A DNA stretch of 64,000 nt. Origin: Serilophus lunatus. Taxonomy: Eukaryota; Chordata; Aves; Passeriformes; Eurylaimidae. The first letter of the stretch is position 1. Every line of letters begins with the position of its first letter. The stretch covers positions 251,045 to 315,044 of the forward strand of contig VXBA01004193.1 in the NCBI GenBank assembly GCA_013399895.1, given 5' to 3'. The position numbers and the translations under genes were made by a program. The notes under the pieces were generated by a model, which worked only from the letters and a program-made list of their open reading frames with translations, did not search any database and had not been told where the DNA came from. Positions 23,042 through 34,481 of this stretch are shown here, one piece after another.

Positions 23042-26000
23042 GTGTGTTCAGACACACAACTGGGACACACACACACAATGAAATGCAATCCCTGCAGTTC
23101 TGTGTGCAGAGCAGAGTGTTCCCAGACTTTAGAAAAGCACATTATTTTGTGCTGCACAGAGAACCACCTGCTCCTCTGAGCACAGCACTGTCCTGTGCAG
23201 CAAACAGCTGGTGGCACTCCAGAGCCCAGGGATTTTCTACATAATCTCTGCCTAATCCCAGCCACACCCTGAGCCCAAAGATGAGAGATTAAAGCCCTGG
23301 GCAAGATGAGGGGTCAGCTGGGGCCACTGCTGCCTTGCCCACAGCACCCCCAGCCCAGCCAGCACTGCTGCTCCAGGGTGGGCACGAGGCCAGAACACAC
23401 AAGGAGTGGAAGCCTGGCTTCTGCCACAACCCTCCCACCCTCCACCTCTCAGGGCAATGCTCCTCCACCCCTGTCCCCGAGCCAGGGCTGGGGGGACCCT
23501 CCCCAAACCTTCCCAGCTGTGGGTTCCCCCACTCCCACGGTGCCTGTTCCAGCCCTTGCCCAGGGGCAGGCAGCTGTGCCAAGGGAGCACCCCCCCCTCG
23601 CCCCCAGCACAGCTGGCAGCAGAATGGCTGCTGGATGGTGGCCACTGGGGCACAGGACACCTGCCAGGATCCCAGGGACTGCCACCAAATGGCCTTTCTG
23701 GCTGCCTGAGGCTTCCTGGAAAACACCACTGTGTTGGAATGTAAGTGGAACACGTGTTTTGTGAGACAAGCATCCCAAGCAGAGGCAGTGCTGTGCCTCT
23801 TGCCTTCCACACAAGCCAGCAGGGGAGCAGAAATGAAGGTAAATCCCAGCACAGTGGGACTCCTAAGCTCTGGCAGAGTAAGGCTGAAGCAGGTCCTTCC
23901 CAGAGGAAAGAGAAATAAAGCAAAAGAGGTGCAAGAATGAACTGAAACCATTTATATTCCTGGGAACAAAGTCAACACAGCACTCTCCTCTCTCATCCCT
24001 CTAAAAGCTCACTCTCACTTCCACAGGAAAAATCTATGAGGTCAATGTCTCACATCAATTTTGCTGCTTCTCCCCAGCCAATGAAATAGTTAATGATAGT
24101 TTTCCTCCTGGTTTAATTCAGAGAGAAGAGCAGAACACTTCATTCCATAATTTAGTTGAAATGTGTCCACACAAGAACACTCCAATTCCTCATTCATGTT
24201 TCAAATTGAATCAATGCAGAGGCTGCCAACAACACAGACAGGAGTGCAGCCTCCCCAGCACTGACAGCATAGCAAAGGTCCTTGTCCTTTAGGAATGGCT
24301 TTTGTCTCAAGGCCTGTGAAAGAAATCAATGCACATCATCCCTGCCTGCAAACCACGAACCCACCTGCCCAGTTAGACACACAATCCAGAGAATTCATCA
24401 CAAAGAACAAAAATCAAGGTCCTTCCAACTTAATTCCTGTTCACTTCCTTGAACACCAAGGACTGAGTCCATAATGGACTCAGAGCCTTGTGGTTTCATG
24501 TGCAAGGTGTTCTTCCCATGGAACCCACAACCACCATCTCAGGCTGAATGCTGCAAGCCTCAGTGTTTGCCTTCCCCTCTCTTCTACAAGAGAACCAACA
24601 CCTCCCTGGGTCTAGAAGGCAAATCAGCCTTGCCCTTCTTCCTTGAGCTCCCTGGCTTTCCCTGGAGCCCAGGGACCAGACTCCAGGCTGAGGATCCCCC
24701 ACCCAGAGGCGCTCAGCCCATGACTTTGGTGGCTGTGCTCAGCCTGCCCCCTTCCCATTGCACCCCCCAGTGCCTGGGGTTCAGTGGCTGTCCCCACACC
24801 TCACCCCCACCCTGTGCTGTTCAGAGGTGGTAGCTCTGAGCTCCACTGACTTTGCATTCCATCCTTCACAGGGGTCACTGTGTCCTTCCAAAGCACACAC
24901 AGATTTTGGGATGCAAGCATGGAAAGAGTTAAAAGTAAGACTCGTTGCTTCCCAGCTCACACTTCCTTGGTTTTACCCCTCCATCTTCAACTGCAAAAGG
25001 TTCAAAGTGGGCAGAGCACCAAAAGGAACAACCCTCAAACCCTTCTGGAATTGCCACCCTGTGCCCTCAGGCATCTCCCAGGAGGTGGAACCTGAGCTGT
25101 CCCTAAAACTCCCCTTCCTCAACACCACCCAGGCACAGGGCAAGAGGGAACCCACCCCAGGGGTGAAGACAAGGGGCTCTTGCAATGCCAGCTCTCCTCC
25201 CCCCATAAATCTCCCTCCTTTTATATCCAAGGAAGCCATCGACAGCAAATGCATTTTTCAATATTTCAGCCACATTTAGCATGGCAGTGAACTCGGTCAC
25301 GAATCCCCCAGGAGGCACAGGGCTGGCTGGGGAGGGGAAGGGAGCTGCTGTTACACAACAGCCCCGGGATGCTCCACTTCCACAGCATCCCTTGCTGCCA
25401 AACTCCCTCCCTTTCCCTGTGCTGCACCTGCCCTGGCCTCTGCAACCCGGGGAAAAACATTTCCAGGGGCAGAACCCAACCTCCCAACCCTTCCCAGGAA
25501 GCCTGATGGCACTAAGGCTGCACAGAGCTGTCTGAGAGCTGCAGCCAAAACACACCCAGGCAGCACAGGCTGCAAAGGAGCCCAGGAGGGGCACAACAGC
25601 CCTGCTGCTGCTCCCTTTGGAAGGCACACACTTCCCAAGGCAAAGCACGAGACAAGATGCTCCCAGAACAATGCAGGTCCTGAGAGCCCCTTTTTAAGTC
25701 TATCTCCAGGGGAAAAACTCGTGTTTGTTAAACCCTGACACGTGTGAGAAGCCAGGACAAAGCAAATAAAGCTGTGGGGGTTTAAGTTGCAGGCAGGACT
25801 TTGAGGTTTTATGGGTTGCAGAGATCTGTACTTACTCATCTCCTCTTGTATTACCAACTGCAAGAGGAAAATGATCCTTAAGCTCTTAAGAAGGGAGAGG
25901 ACAAGGAAACTGCTAAGGAGAGAAAGGCAGTGCTGAAGCACACAGTCCAGCCCCTCGTTTTATCCCCTGCAGGAAACCTGAGGGATAAACAGCAAGGGGA

Positions 26001-27659
26001 TGCTGCTCCCCAGCACACCATTGAGAAATCCCTTCCAGGCAAGTCCCCCCTGCCCTTGTTGAGCTGGAAAGCTCCAAACTGGGCTCTTGCCCCCAGTTTC
26101 CCACGTCCCCTGTGAGCCAAGGCACTGCTGGAGGTGTGCCACCCACACCCCACGCTCCCCTGGGTGCGCTGCCACAGCCAGTGGCCCTCACTGAAGCTCG
26201 AGCTGCACAAAGATCTTATTAGTACTCGACAGGATTGCATTAACAATGCATGAGATGTGCAGAGAGCAGCACTCCTCGCTGTGGCTCCGCTGCCTGAAGC
26301 ACCTGCACGTGGAGATAACACTGGGGCAGCACCGACCCTCTTCAGGAGCTTCTCTGTCTTTATCATCTTGGCTCGGTGTTCAGCAGAGGGCCAGGCTCAG
26401 AGGCCATGTCACAGGAGCTGCTGCTCCAGCTCCACTGCTGGGATCCCATTGCTCCCAGTCCCAGGAGCCCCAGCACAGCAGCAGCACTGGGGGAGGCCCA
26501 GGACCTTCCTTTGGGGGGTCTGTCCCTCTTATTATCCTCCCTCTTGTTTGACAAAGACCCAATTCCCCACACCATGCCTCAAGTGACAGCTCTGGAAAGG
26601 ATCAGAACATCCACCAAACTCCAAAGACTCTGTGCTGCCAACATCCAGGGATGTGTTACTGCATGGAGGGGGCCAAAGGAAGGGGGCACAGCCTGGCAGC
26701 ACACACCAGCATCTCCCCCTGCCTGAAGATGCTTCCAAATATCCCCTCCCTGACCCTGGGATGAGCAGCTTGCCAAACCAGACCCCCAGACACCACCCTT
26801 TTCCTCTCTGAAGGGAGATCCAGGCCTGTCCTGGCAACAAGGAGTCCCAGTGCAGCTCCCACCTCCCAGCAAATGGCCTGGGAAGGAGCACCAGCCCTTC
26901 CAGCACAGCTCACTCACTTTGGGCAGTGGGTTGCACCAGTCTGGGGTCAGCACAAGTGAACAGAGAGCACCATAAGTTGCAACACCCACTGATGGATCCC
27001 CCAGGGGTGCAGAATTTTCTGTTCCACCTCACTGCCATGACACATTACCCAGTCAGGATCTCAGTGACAGATAATCAAACCTCTTCTCTACCTTTCCTTT
27101 ATTAATCCTCCCTTAATCCTCTGTCAAATTTCCACTGCAGCTTTCATTAAAGAAACTCTGATTTCTGAAAGGCATCAAAAAGCATCACCTTGGCACCTGT
27201 CACTCCAGAGCCCTGCAAAACACACCTTCAGCAAACAGCAGCGCTGCAGCAAACCCCAGGGCTCTGCTGCTCCCTCATCCCCATCTGACACCAGGTGCAA
27301 ACCTCAGAGATGACAAGAACATGGCACTACACAGAGGTCAGGTGCCCACTCAGCTCCCAGCCCTGCTGTGTGAGCCAGCAGCTGAAGGGAATGGTGTGCC
27401 CAGGTGGAACACCTGGCACAGCTGGGAAACTTGGGGGGGACAAGCAAGGGAGAGCTCTGAGTGGCTCTGGAGCAGAGCTCTGGCACAGCAGGATCGGGGC
27501 ACAGCAGCAGCGTGGTGGCACAGGGGAACATCTCCAGCCCCACTCCTCCTCCCACCTCGCCGTGCTCCCTTCTCCCAGGGCTCAGGGCTGTTTTCCTCCC
27601 ATTCCCAGCCCACACTCTCCTCCTGTGCCATCCCCTTGTGAGGTCACCATCCGTTTGTG
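23042..27659. other. Non-coding interval without recognisable genes
   Basis: About 4.6 kb of C- and A-rich sequence with a short (CA)n near 23053-23079. Long minus-strand ORFs (223 and 220 codons near 23250-23950; 196 codons near 25351-25941) overlap in different frames. Their content is composition-driven and unrecognised. The subsegment 24000-24480 is AT-richer. No supported exon or RNA gene. Confidence 0.45.
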
Positions 27660-28090
27660 ACAAGGTTTCCATGGCAACAGACTGATGACAAAAACACAAG
27701 CTGAGGATTTCTCTGCAAAGCAGGAGGAGCAGGAGCTGGGCTGCCAGGGAGCTGCTCCTCAAACAGCCCTCTCCAGTAATAGCTGTGGGAATAGAGAGCA
27801 TTACTGGCAAAGTAAATTGCTTTTTGTGAAAGTGTTCTCTCTTTTTTTTTGAAGTTTGCCCCCGTGTGAAAGTGTCTAAGGCAGAACCTGCCCATTATTT
27901 TAATGTGCTGCTCGGTGTTTAATAATCTCCTGCCTCAGACACCAGTCTGTTGCCATGGGAATGACAGCCACACAAATATGGGATTAGGGCTATCAGGCAG
28001 GAGAAGAGAAGTTATGAATAAGCTAGTTACATTCAATAATTAGCAACTCTAGGAGAAATCCCCAAATCATGAATTTAGAGACATGTGTTT
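27660..28090. promoter_or_regulatory. Repeat-free island with two RFX-like X-box motifs
   Basis: Contains GTTTCCATGGCAAC at 27665-27678 and GTTGCCATGGGAAT at 27949-27962, both close to the palindromic X-box bound by RFX factors (GTTGCCATGGCAAC type). Between and after them are AT-rich motifs such as CCCATTATTTTAATG near 27891 and TTCAATAATTAGC near 28033. RFX factors act at enhancers and promoters of ciliary, neural and immune genes. The motifs are visible; binding and target are unknown. Confidence 0.35.
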
Positions 28091-31000
28091 ATCTCAGTGT
28101 TTGAACACAAGGGTGGGGGTGTTGCTGCTCCACACTGGGACTCACACACAGCACACTGCTCCTGGGCTGAATCCTACTTGGAAAATGATTTATCTTGCTC
28201 CTGTCCTTGATTTTCCCTTCTCCCCCCCTTCAGGTTTGGATTCTCCCAAGACAGGCAGGTGCCCAACATCTGCCCAAGCCCACCAGCCCTGCTCCCCTGG
28301 AACACTGCAGCTGCAAGATGCATCCCTGGGGGCAAGGGACTGGGCAAAGGCATTGCTGGAGCAAGGAATGTCTCCTGCACATCCAGGCCAGTCTGCCCAG
28401 GCCATGAGCTGCAGCTCACTGCAGTAAATTAAAGCTTTTAATGCTTTCTTTTATAAAAAATGGGAAAAGCTTTCTGCTTTAATTGGAATTAGTTACAGCA
28501 CTGCCAAATAACTGACCTCAAATGGCCCCTGCAGCAAAACCCTGTGTTATTTAACCAGCTTCTCAGGCAAAAAGACACTGGGAGCATCTGTGCCCACTAT
28601 AAGATGCTCCTGTTTTCCTGCAATGTGCCCAATCCTCAGGAAAAGCTGGATCTTCCCCTCTGCACTCAGCTGGCTGGTGGGGGTTGCACCTCTGGCAAAA
28701 TGCAACACCCTCAAACAAATTGCTAAAGCCAGGGAAGCATCTCCCAGGACACTCACCAAGGTGGAATGTCTCCCCTTAACCAAAGGGGTGGGATGCTTGG
28801 AAGTGGAGTTCCAACCAAACTCCTTGCCACAGATGCACAGCCAGGATGCTCCAGCAAGGTCTGGGGATGCTGCTTCATCCTGTTAATTCCTGGAGAGAGT
28901 CTCTGTAGGTCCTCACAGCTCCAAAAGCCAAAGGAAGCTGATTCCTCTCTTCTGGCTTTGCTGGAGAGGGCCAGGTTTGTGTCTGTGCCACAAAACATTG
29001 TGTTCTTGGAGCCTGGAAATGATCTGCTTGCTCACCAGCCTGCATTCCTTATTCACCTGAGATACTTCCCTCTTTGCATATCTGTTGCTATTAAAATTCC
29101 CCTTCTAGCACATAATTCCCTCTACTAGCTTTTCTTGCTTATTAGAGAAGACAAAAAGTATTCAGAGAATCTGATCAGAGAGATCTCATTTTCTCCAGGC
29201 ACTCCTCTGAATTTAATTCTAGATTAAGCATTATTTAAAAAAACAACAAACCACCCCTGCTGCCTCCTACCTCCTCATGCTGCCTTTCAACACGAGGCTG
29301 CAGAACACTCCCAAGCCCAGGAATCAAGCTGTATTTAAACATTACTCCTTGCAGAGTAACACTCCTAAAAATACCATGGAAAACCAAACAGGAACCACGA
29401 GCTGTTGGGTGTTTTTGCCACAGGGTTGGGAGAGGAAGATTTCTGACCCTCCTTTCCTTACCCCACCACGAGAATCCCAGAAAACCTCCCCAAAACTGTT
29501 GTATTCTTCTCGTGGCTTTTTTACCCAGCCCCACCCATCAACCCCAGACTTACTAATGAAGCATCTCCAGGCTGACAACTGCCTGCTCTGCTGCCCCAGC
29601 CTGGCACCTGTCCCATGGTGACCACCAGGACCAAATCCCACCTCTGAAAGTGTTCACTTACCTAAAAAAAAAAAGACCAGGAAAACATCAAATTAGCACA
29701 AACGTAGCAACTCATGCACAGAACCCCACCCAAAGACAAGCCCCACTCCAGGGAGGGGTTGAGAGCTGCTCCTCAGGTTCTATACATTGAGGAGCAAACA
29801 CCCAACCACTTAAAGCCTTGGCCAACTAAAGCCCCTGAAGAGGAGGAGAGGTTAATAAACACTGAAACCACCTTTTTATTTATACCCACATCCACAGGAG
29901 CACGGGCAACACTTGTGAAATCACTCCTACCATGGTGACACTCCAGAGCATTAACTGAAGGAAATGGGTCCATTTTAATTCTTCCAACAGTTGTTGGTGG
30001 CACAATAACTCATTCCTCAGGCTGCAGAGAGGGAGCTGTGCTCTGCTGTGCTGAGTCCCAGCACGGGGCAAGCACTGGGATGCAGGAAGGGGAGGGGCTG
30101 CACCCCCCAAAAAGGAGCCACCAGAGGAGCCTCACTGCCTGATGAGCCAACAGCAAAATGCACTCAAAGCCAGAAATAAAGGAACTAGAGTTGGTGGGAG
30201 CTCCTGATTGCAAAAAAGAAGGGAAGACAGAGAATCCCTGCCTTTGCCAAGGCTCCTTCACTGCTCACAGTCACCTCCAAAAGCACAGCCTTGGTGACAC
30301 TGAAGCCTCCTCCCACCACGGGGACCCCACCAACAGTGATGAGCTGCTCCCAGGACAACACCTGGATCTGCCCAGCCCTAGGGAACAGCTCAGTGCCACC
30401 TCCACGAGAGAAGCACATCTGGCCACTTGCCAAGGGGATGCTTTTGGCAGATACCCTGAGGTCAGTGCTTCTCCTTCTGAGCTTTTATTTTGGGTTTGGG
30501 GTTTTTTTTTTGGTATTTTCTTTTCTGCACCAACTGCAAAGTGTCACCCACTGCTCCAAAATCACCTGCTCAGGGATTAGCAGGAATGACAGCAGACACA
30601 AGCAGCTGCCTGGGAAAACATTTCCTTAAATATAACACTCCAAAGACTCCATGTGTTTAGGTGGCAAGAGGAGGAATGCAAGTGGGACAACTGAAACCAT
30701 CCAACTCTTCACACTGGGCAGCACAAGGATGCTGCAAGTGCAGCCCCATGGTCTGAGGCTCTCTTCCTTTGGGTGTTTTGAATACCAGACACACAACAGC
30801 CTGTGTCCCCACTGGGACACCAGGTCACTGTGACTCTGCTTCATCTAAATCCTTCCTCAGCTGCTCCTTTGCCTTGGGGGAAGCCCAGGCTGAGGAGGTT
30901 CCTCAGTGCCCCAGTGGAATGGTCCCAGCAGCAGGAGCAGTGTGCCCTCCTCCCAGTGACTCTGCTGAGTGGCCTCCACCTCAGTGGGAAGGAGCCCAAG

Positions 31001-31329
31001 CAGTCTCCTCCTCACACCACCAGAGCACAAACATGCTGAGAGAGATGCCTGTGAGCAGCCCAGCCCTGGAGGCACAGGAGGCACCTCCACAGCCTGCAGC
31101 CACCCTCCCTCACAAGCCTCTGGGTGGGACTGAAAGGCAAGAGCTCTGCCCAGCATCCCCAGGCTCACTGCAAAGCCAGCCCCACTGGGAACACTGGGAG
31201 CTCCACCAGGGCACCGAGCTCCTGCTGGCTCCATGTGAACAGCAAAGCACCAGCACCATGCCAGGACCCCAGCCCAGACCCCAAGCCCAACATCCAGGCT
31301 GCTGCCACCCATCCCTCACGCCACAATTA
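28091..31329. other. Non-coding interval without recognisable genes
   Basis: C- and A-rich single-copy-looking sequence. Around 28420-28500 lies a short AT-rich segment (TTTAATTGGAATTAG). A 198-codon plus-strand ORF at 30769-31365 is proline/serine/glutamine-rich and overlaps equally open frames, so I do not call it coding. Confidence 0.45.
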
Positions 31330-32100
31330 CACACAGTAATTACATATTTAATTGTTGCACATTAATACCACCTCAGCCTGCAATTACAGCTTATTCCTGT
31401 AAACCTAATCAAGGGAAACCAACGTATTTGCATAAAAGTTGTAATGAAAAGTATAATGATTTCACTAACAAGACGTGGATGAGGACGTGGATCTGTGACA
31501 AAACACTTTGTGTCAAGGAGAATAGGAAACGATTTTCTTTCCTGGAGATTATTTCAGGCCCATTTAACACAATCTGTACCACTCTGGTGATGTGCAGTAT
31601 CTCACACACATCAACTCATATCTGGATAATGCTCCTGACTTCAAATAAAATTTCATTACTATATTTAGTCCTGAGATGGTTGGAAATGGTTGCATTGTTC
31701 AACTTCATAAAAGCTGGAGTTTGTGAGGTATCAGGAAATCCTCAGTGCCAGTTTTCCAGAGGCTCCATCCCAGCCCTCCCCACTCCCCCCCGTGCTGCTG
31801 TTTACATCCCAGCTCCATTTTCACCCATAAAACAAGCAATTAAGAACAAGTACAACTGCTTTGGAGTTCCTGAGGCCAGAAATAAAAATAAATTGGCTTT
31901 TATAAATTCGCTTCTTGGAATGGCAACACAAACCCCAGCCCTAATTATCAATAATTTGTTGCCTCTAATTTCAGCAGAGGCACTGATGGGCACGTGCATC
32001 TGGATCCTTCCAAGCCCTGAGTCAGGTACAGGCACAGGAAGGTGTCTCCCAGGTCATCAAACAGCAGCAGAAGGGGACAAGCTTTCAGTCTACTGATCTT
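31330..32100. promoter_or_regulatory. Large AT-rich island, candidate conserved element
   Basis: Nearly 800 bases, mostly AT-rich and repeat-free, with many TAATTA-type and ATTTGCAT-like motifs: TAATTACATATTTAATTG near 31338, CGTATTTGCATAAAA near 31420, CCTAATTATCAATAATTTG near 31940. It is the largest such island in the window. A plus-strand ORF of 222 codons (31428-32096) crosses most of it. Its translation shows no domain I recognise, it lacks an obvious splice acceptor or Kozak context, and I treat it as probably chance. Enhancer function is inferred. Confidence 0.35.
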
Positions 32101-32567
32101 CCTCTGCTCAGAGATGTGACAACACCCGTTCTGTCCTCAGACTCACCTGCTCTAACAGCTCCAGAGCCAGTGTTAATACCCTTAATTTGAATTTTCTATG
32201 GAAATGTTATGGAGATCAGTCAGACCTGCTCAGCATCAGGAAACATCTTCAATCTCCCTCTTCTTAAATGTTATTTCCTCTCCAATTACAAGCTCCTGCA
32301 TCTTGTCTCACCTCACCTGGGCATTACCAAGGTGGCTCCTTAGAAAACCGTGTTCTCAAGGAAAGCAGAGGATTTCCTACGAGCACAGAGAAGAGCCAAG
32401 GGAGTGAGTTTGCTCTTTTGTCTGCAATTTTGAAATCTATATTGTGGAGACAGCAGCTGTACAGAACATCTGGAAGCCTCCACTGCCTCTGAGTGCCTCG
32501 AGGAGGAGGAGGAGGAGACGTGCCAGTTCCTCCAGTACAACCTCCCCGGGTTCAACCAGCTTCACTC
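32101..32567. other. Non-coding stretch, nothing recognised
   Basis: Mixed composition with a (GAG)n run near 32499-32516. No exon is recognised. Confidence 0.45.
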
Positions 32568-32581
32568 GTCTCCTTGGCAAC
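32568..32581 (-). promoter_or_regulatory. RFX-like X-box motif
   Basis: GTCTCCTTGGCAAC; on the minus strand it reads GTTGCCAAGGAGAC, with one perfect GTTGCC half-site. It lies in a locally CpG-containing segment (32565-32645). A single motif of this kind can occur by chance. Confidence 0.3.
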
Positions 32582-32712
32582 GCGCAGCACGACTCATCAG
32601 CTCCTGCTAATTAACGGCTCCGTCCCGAGCAAGGGGGCCAGACAAGGAGGCACCACTGCCCCCCAGATGGGTGAGCCCACAGCTGCCAGGACCCGGGGCT
32701 GACAGCACCCCC

Positions 32713-32959
32713 AGACTGGACCAGCCGCCCCAGACTGGACCAGCACCCCCAGACTGGAACAGCATCCCCAGATCAGACCAGCATCCCCAGACTGGACCAG
32801 TCCCCCCAGACTGGACCAGCATCCCCAGACTGGACCAGCACCCCCAGACTGGACCAGTCCCCCCAGACTGGACCAGCATCCCCAGACTGGACCAGCATCT
32901 CCAGACTGGACCAGCCCATCCGCACTGGACCAGCACCCCCAGACTGGACCAGCACCTCC
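32713..32959 (+). repeat. 19-bp minisatellite, 13 copies
   Basis: Thirteen consecutive 19-base units of the form AGACTGGACCAGCAYCCCC, with frequent TCCCCCC and single-base variants. 13 x 19 = 247 bases, so the register never slips. It ends one to six bases before a CR1 fragment. Long ORFs on the minus strand here are repeat artefacts. Confidence 0.97.
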
Positions 32960-32964
32960 AGCCC

Positions 32965-33092
32965 AGCCCAGCCAGGCTGAACAGGGCTTGGAGCAACCTG
33001 GGCTAGGGAAAGGTGTCCCTGCCCACAGCAGGGGAGTGGGACAAGATGACCTGTAGGGTCCCTTCCAACCCAAACCATGCTGGGATTCCACC
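32965..33092 (+). mobile_element. CR1 LINE 3' fragment
   Basis: Plus-orientation CR1 3' end with GGGCTTGGAGCAACCTGGG, GGTGTCCCTGCCCAC, GACAAGATGACCTG, CCCTTCCAACCCAAACCATG and a decayed tail. Directly abuts the 19-bp minisatellite, whose unit may have expanded from DNA at the truncated edge of this element (inference). Confidence 0.9.
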
Positions 33093-33399
33093 ATTTAAAT
33101 GGAACTGGCTGTGAGCATCATCAACCACCCCCCTGGCACAGCACGATGTCACCAGCAGGGGATGTTACCAGGGCACAGAGGGCACCTGGAGAAGTGCTGG
33201 TCATGGCAAGGCCAGCATCACCTGCCCCTTTGACCACACCAGTTAGTCCCCATGTCCCAGCCTGGGGCAGACCCCTGCCCTCATCCCAGGCAGGGCTGGC
33301 CCAGGGCTCCCCACACCTCCCTCTCCAGCCATGGACTGAGCACTTTGCACCATCTGTGCTCCCCTCCCGTGTTTGCATTTTGCCCCTTACCTATTATCA
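33093..33399. other. Non-coding stretch, nothing recognised
   Basis: C-rich sequence with no repeat family. Contains CCAGCAGGGGATG near 33156, a partial CTCF-like core, too weak to annotate. Confidence 0.4.
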
Positions 33400-33600
33400 A
33401 GCCGTGTGTCTAATCTCCCCATCAGTTCATCAAGGGAGAGTTTAAACATGACACCCCAGTAATTGGGCTGCAGGAGGACCTGGCTAATTCGTGCTGGTGA
33501 TTAAGAGCCACTGCAGGCTGGTGGATTTTACAAGTGAGTGAACAGGCAATAAAAATCTCGCTCATTTGTTTTGACAAGTGTCACTTCACATTAAAGGCAC
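33400..33600. promoter_or_regulatory. Small AT-rich island with homeodomain-type cores
   Basis: Contains GTCTAATCTCC near 33408, CAGTAATTGGGC near 33458, GGCTAATTCG near 33481, GTGATTAAGAG near 33496 and CACATTAAAGG near 33587 within 200 bases. No repeat signature. Candidate conserved element by composition only. Confidence 0.25.
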
Positions 33601-34444
33601 ACTCCACCAGCAACTCCAGCTCTATTCCCAACACAGCCCCTCATTAAGTCCCACACTCAGCAAAATGCTGAGTAACTGGGAGAACTGGGAAAGCTGCAGG
33701 GAGACCCCCAGTGCCAAGGGGGCCCTGCCAAGCACCACAAGCCACCTTCTTTGCCATTTTCCAGAGGACACATCCCTGCTGCTCTTTTCCTGTGTCCCTT
33801 TGCTGTGTTGGGGTCAAAACCAGAGTCAGGACCAGGGAAAACTCCCTTGGTGTGTGTTACAAGTTCCTGGGGAACCAGCCCAGGGCTAAAGGTGACTTTC
33901 ACAGTGGGTTAGGGTCCAATCCTGGATTTAGGAAACGTGCCAGGAGTGTTCTGCTGTGCTTCTTAGCTCCAAGTCACTCCCACTTGGAGAGAAGACTGAT
34001 TCTGATGGGGGACACTGCCTGCTCATGGGCACACTGACATTCCAGGCTGTGCCCCACAGCACCAGGGTCCCTCCAGAAGAACATTGCCAGGCTCTGCAAC
34101 TCACTGCAGGGTCACAAGATCAGCCCAAGAGGCACCTGCTCAGGCTGGGGGGGGGGTCACAGCTCTGCCATCACATGGGGATCCCAGGTTTCTTTATTCC
34201 CATGCCTGTGTCAAACTCTTCAGAGCTCTTCCCTGCCAGTGGAATTCCCACCCTTGGGATTCTGGGGCCATTTCCAAGCAGGTGTGTAGGAGGTGACAAC
34301 TGAACCAGCTCAAGCATCTGTGACCCAGCTGCAGGCTGGGAGGGTGCTCCTGCTCTGCCAGGACAAGAGGGGACCTGGAGCCAAAGCAGACACAGCACTG
34401 GAGTCCACATGGAAACATCTTTAACCAGGTCCACACCCCTGCGG

Positions 34445-34481
34445 TTTTTATTCTTCTCTTTTATTTTTATTTTTATTTTTT
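34445..34481. repeat. T-rich (TTTTTA)n low-complexity tract
   Basis: Low-complexity run with TTTTTA periodicity. It could be the decayed tail of an old retroposon on the minus strand, but no element body is recognisable next to it. Confidence 0.8.

Noticed and set aside
23252..23951. Two overlapping minus-strand ORFs of 220 and 223 codons
   Set aside because: Different frames are open over the same DNA with composition-driven content and nothing recognised in either.
24415..24445. CCTTCCAACTTAATTCCTG resembling a CR1 tail
   Set aside because: Only about a dozen bases match and no CR1 body precedes it.
30769..31365. 198-codon plus-strand ORF
   Set aside because: Low-T, C-rich composition leaves few plus-strand stops. 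Several frames are open and the content is unrecognised.
33905..33925. tRNA B-box-like GGGTCCAATCC
   Set aside because: No matching A-box at the right distance and no cloverleaf; it is a chance partial match.
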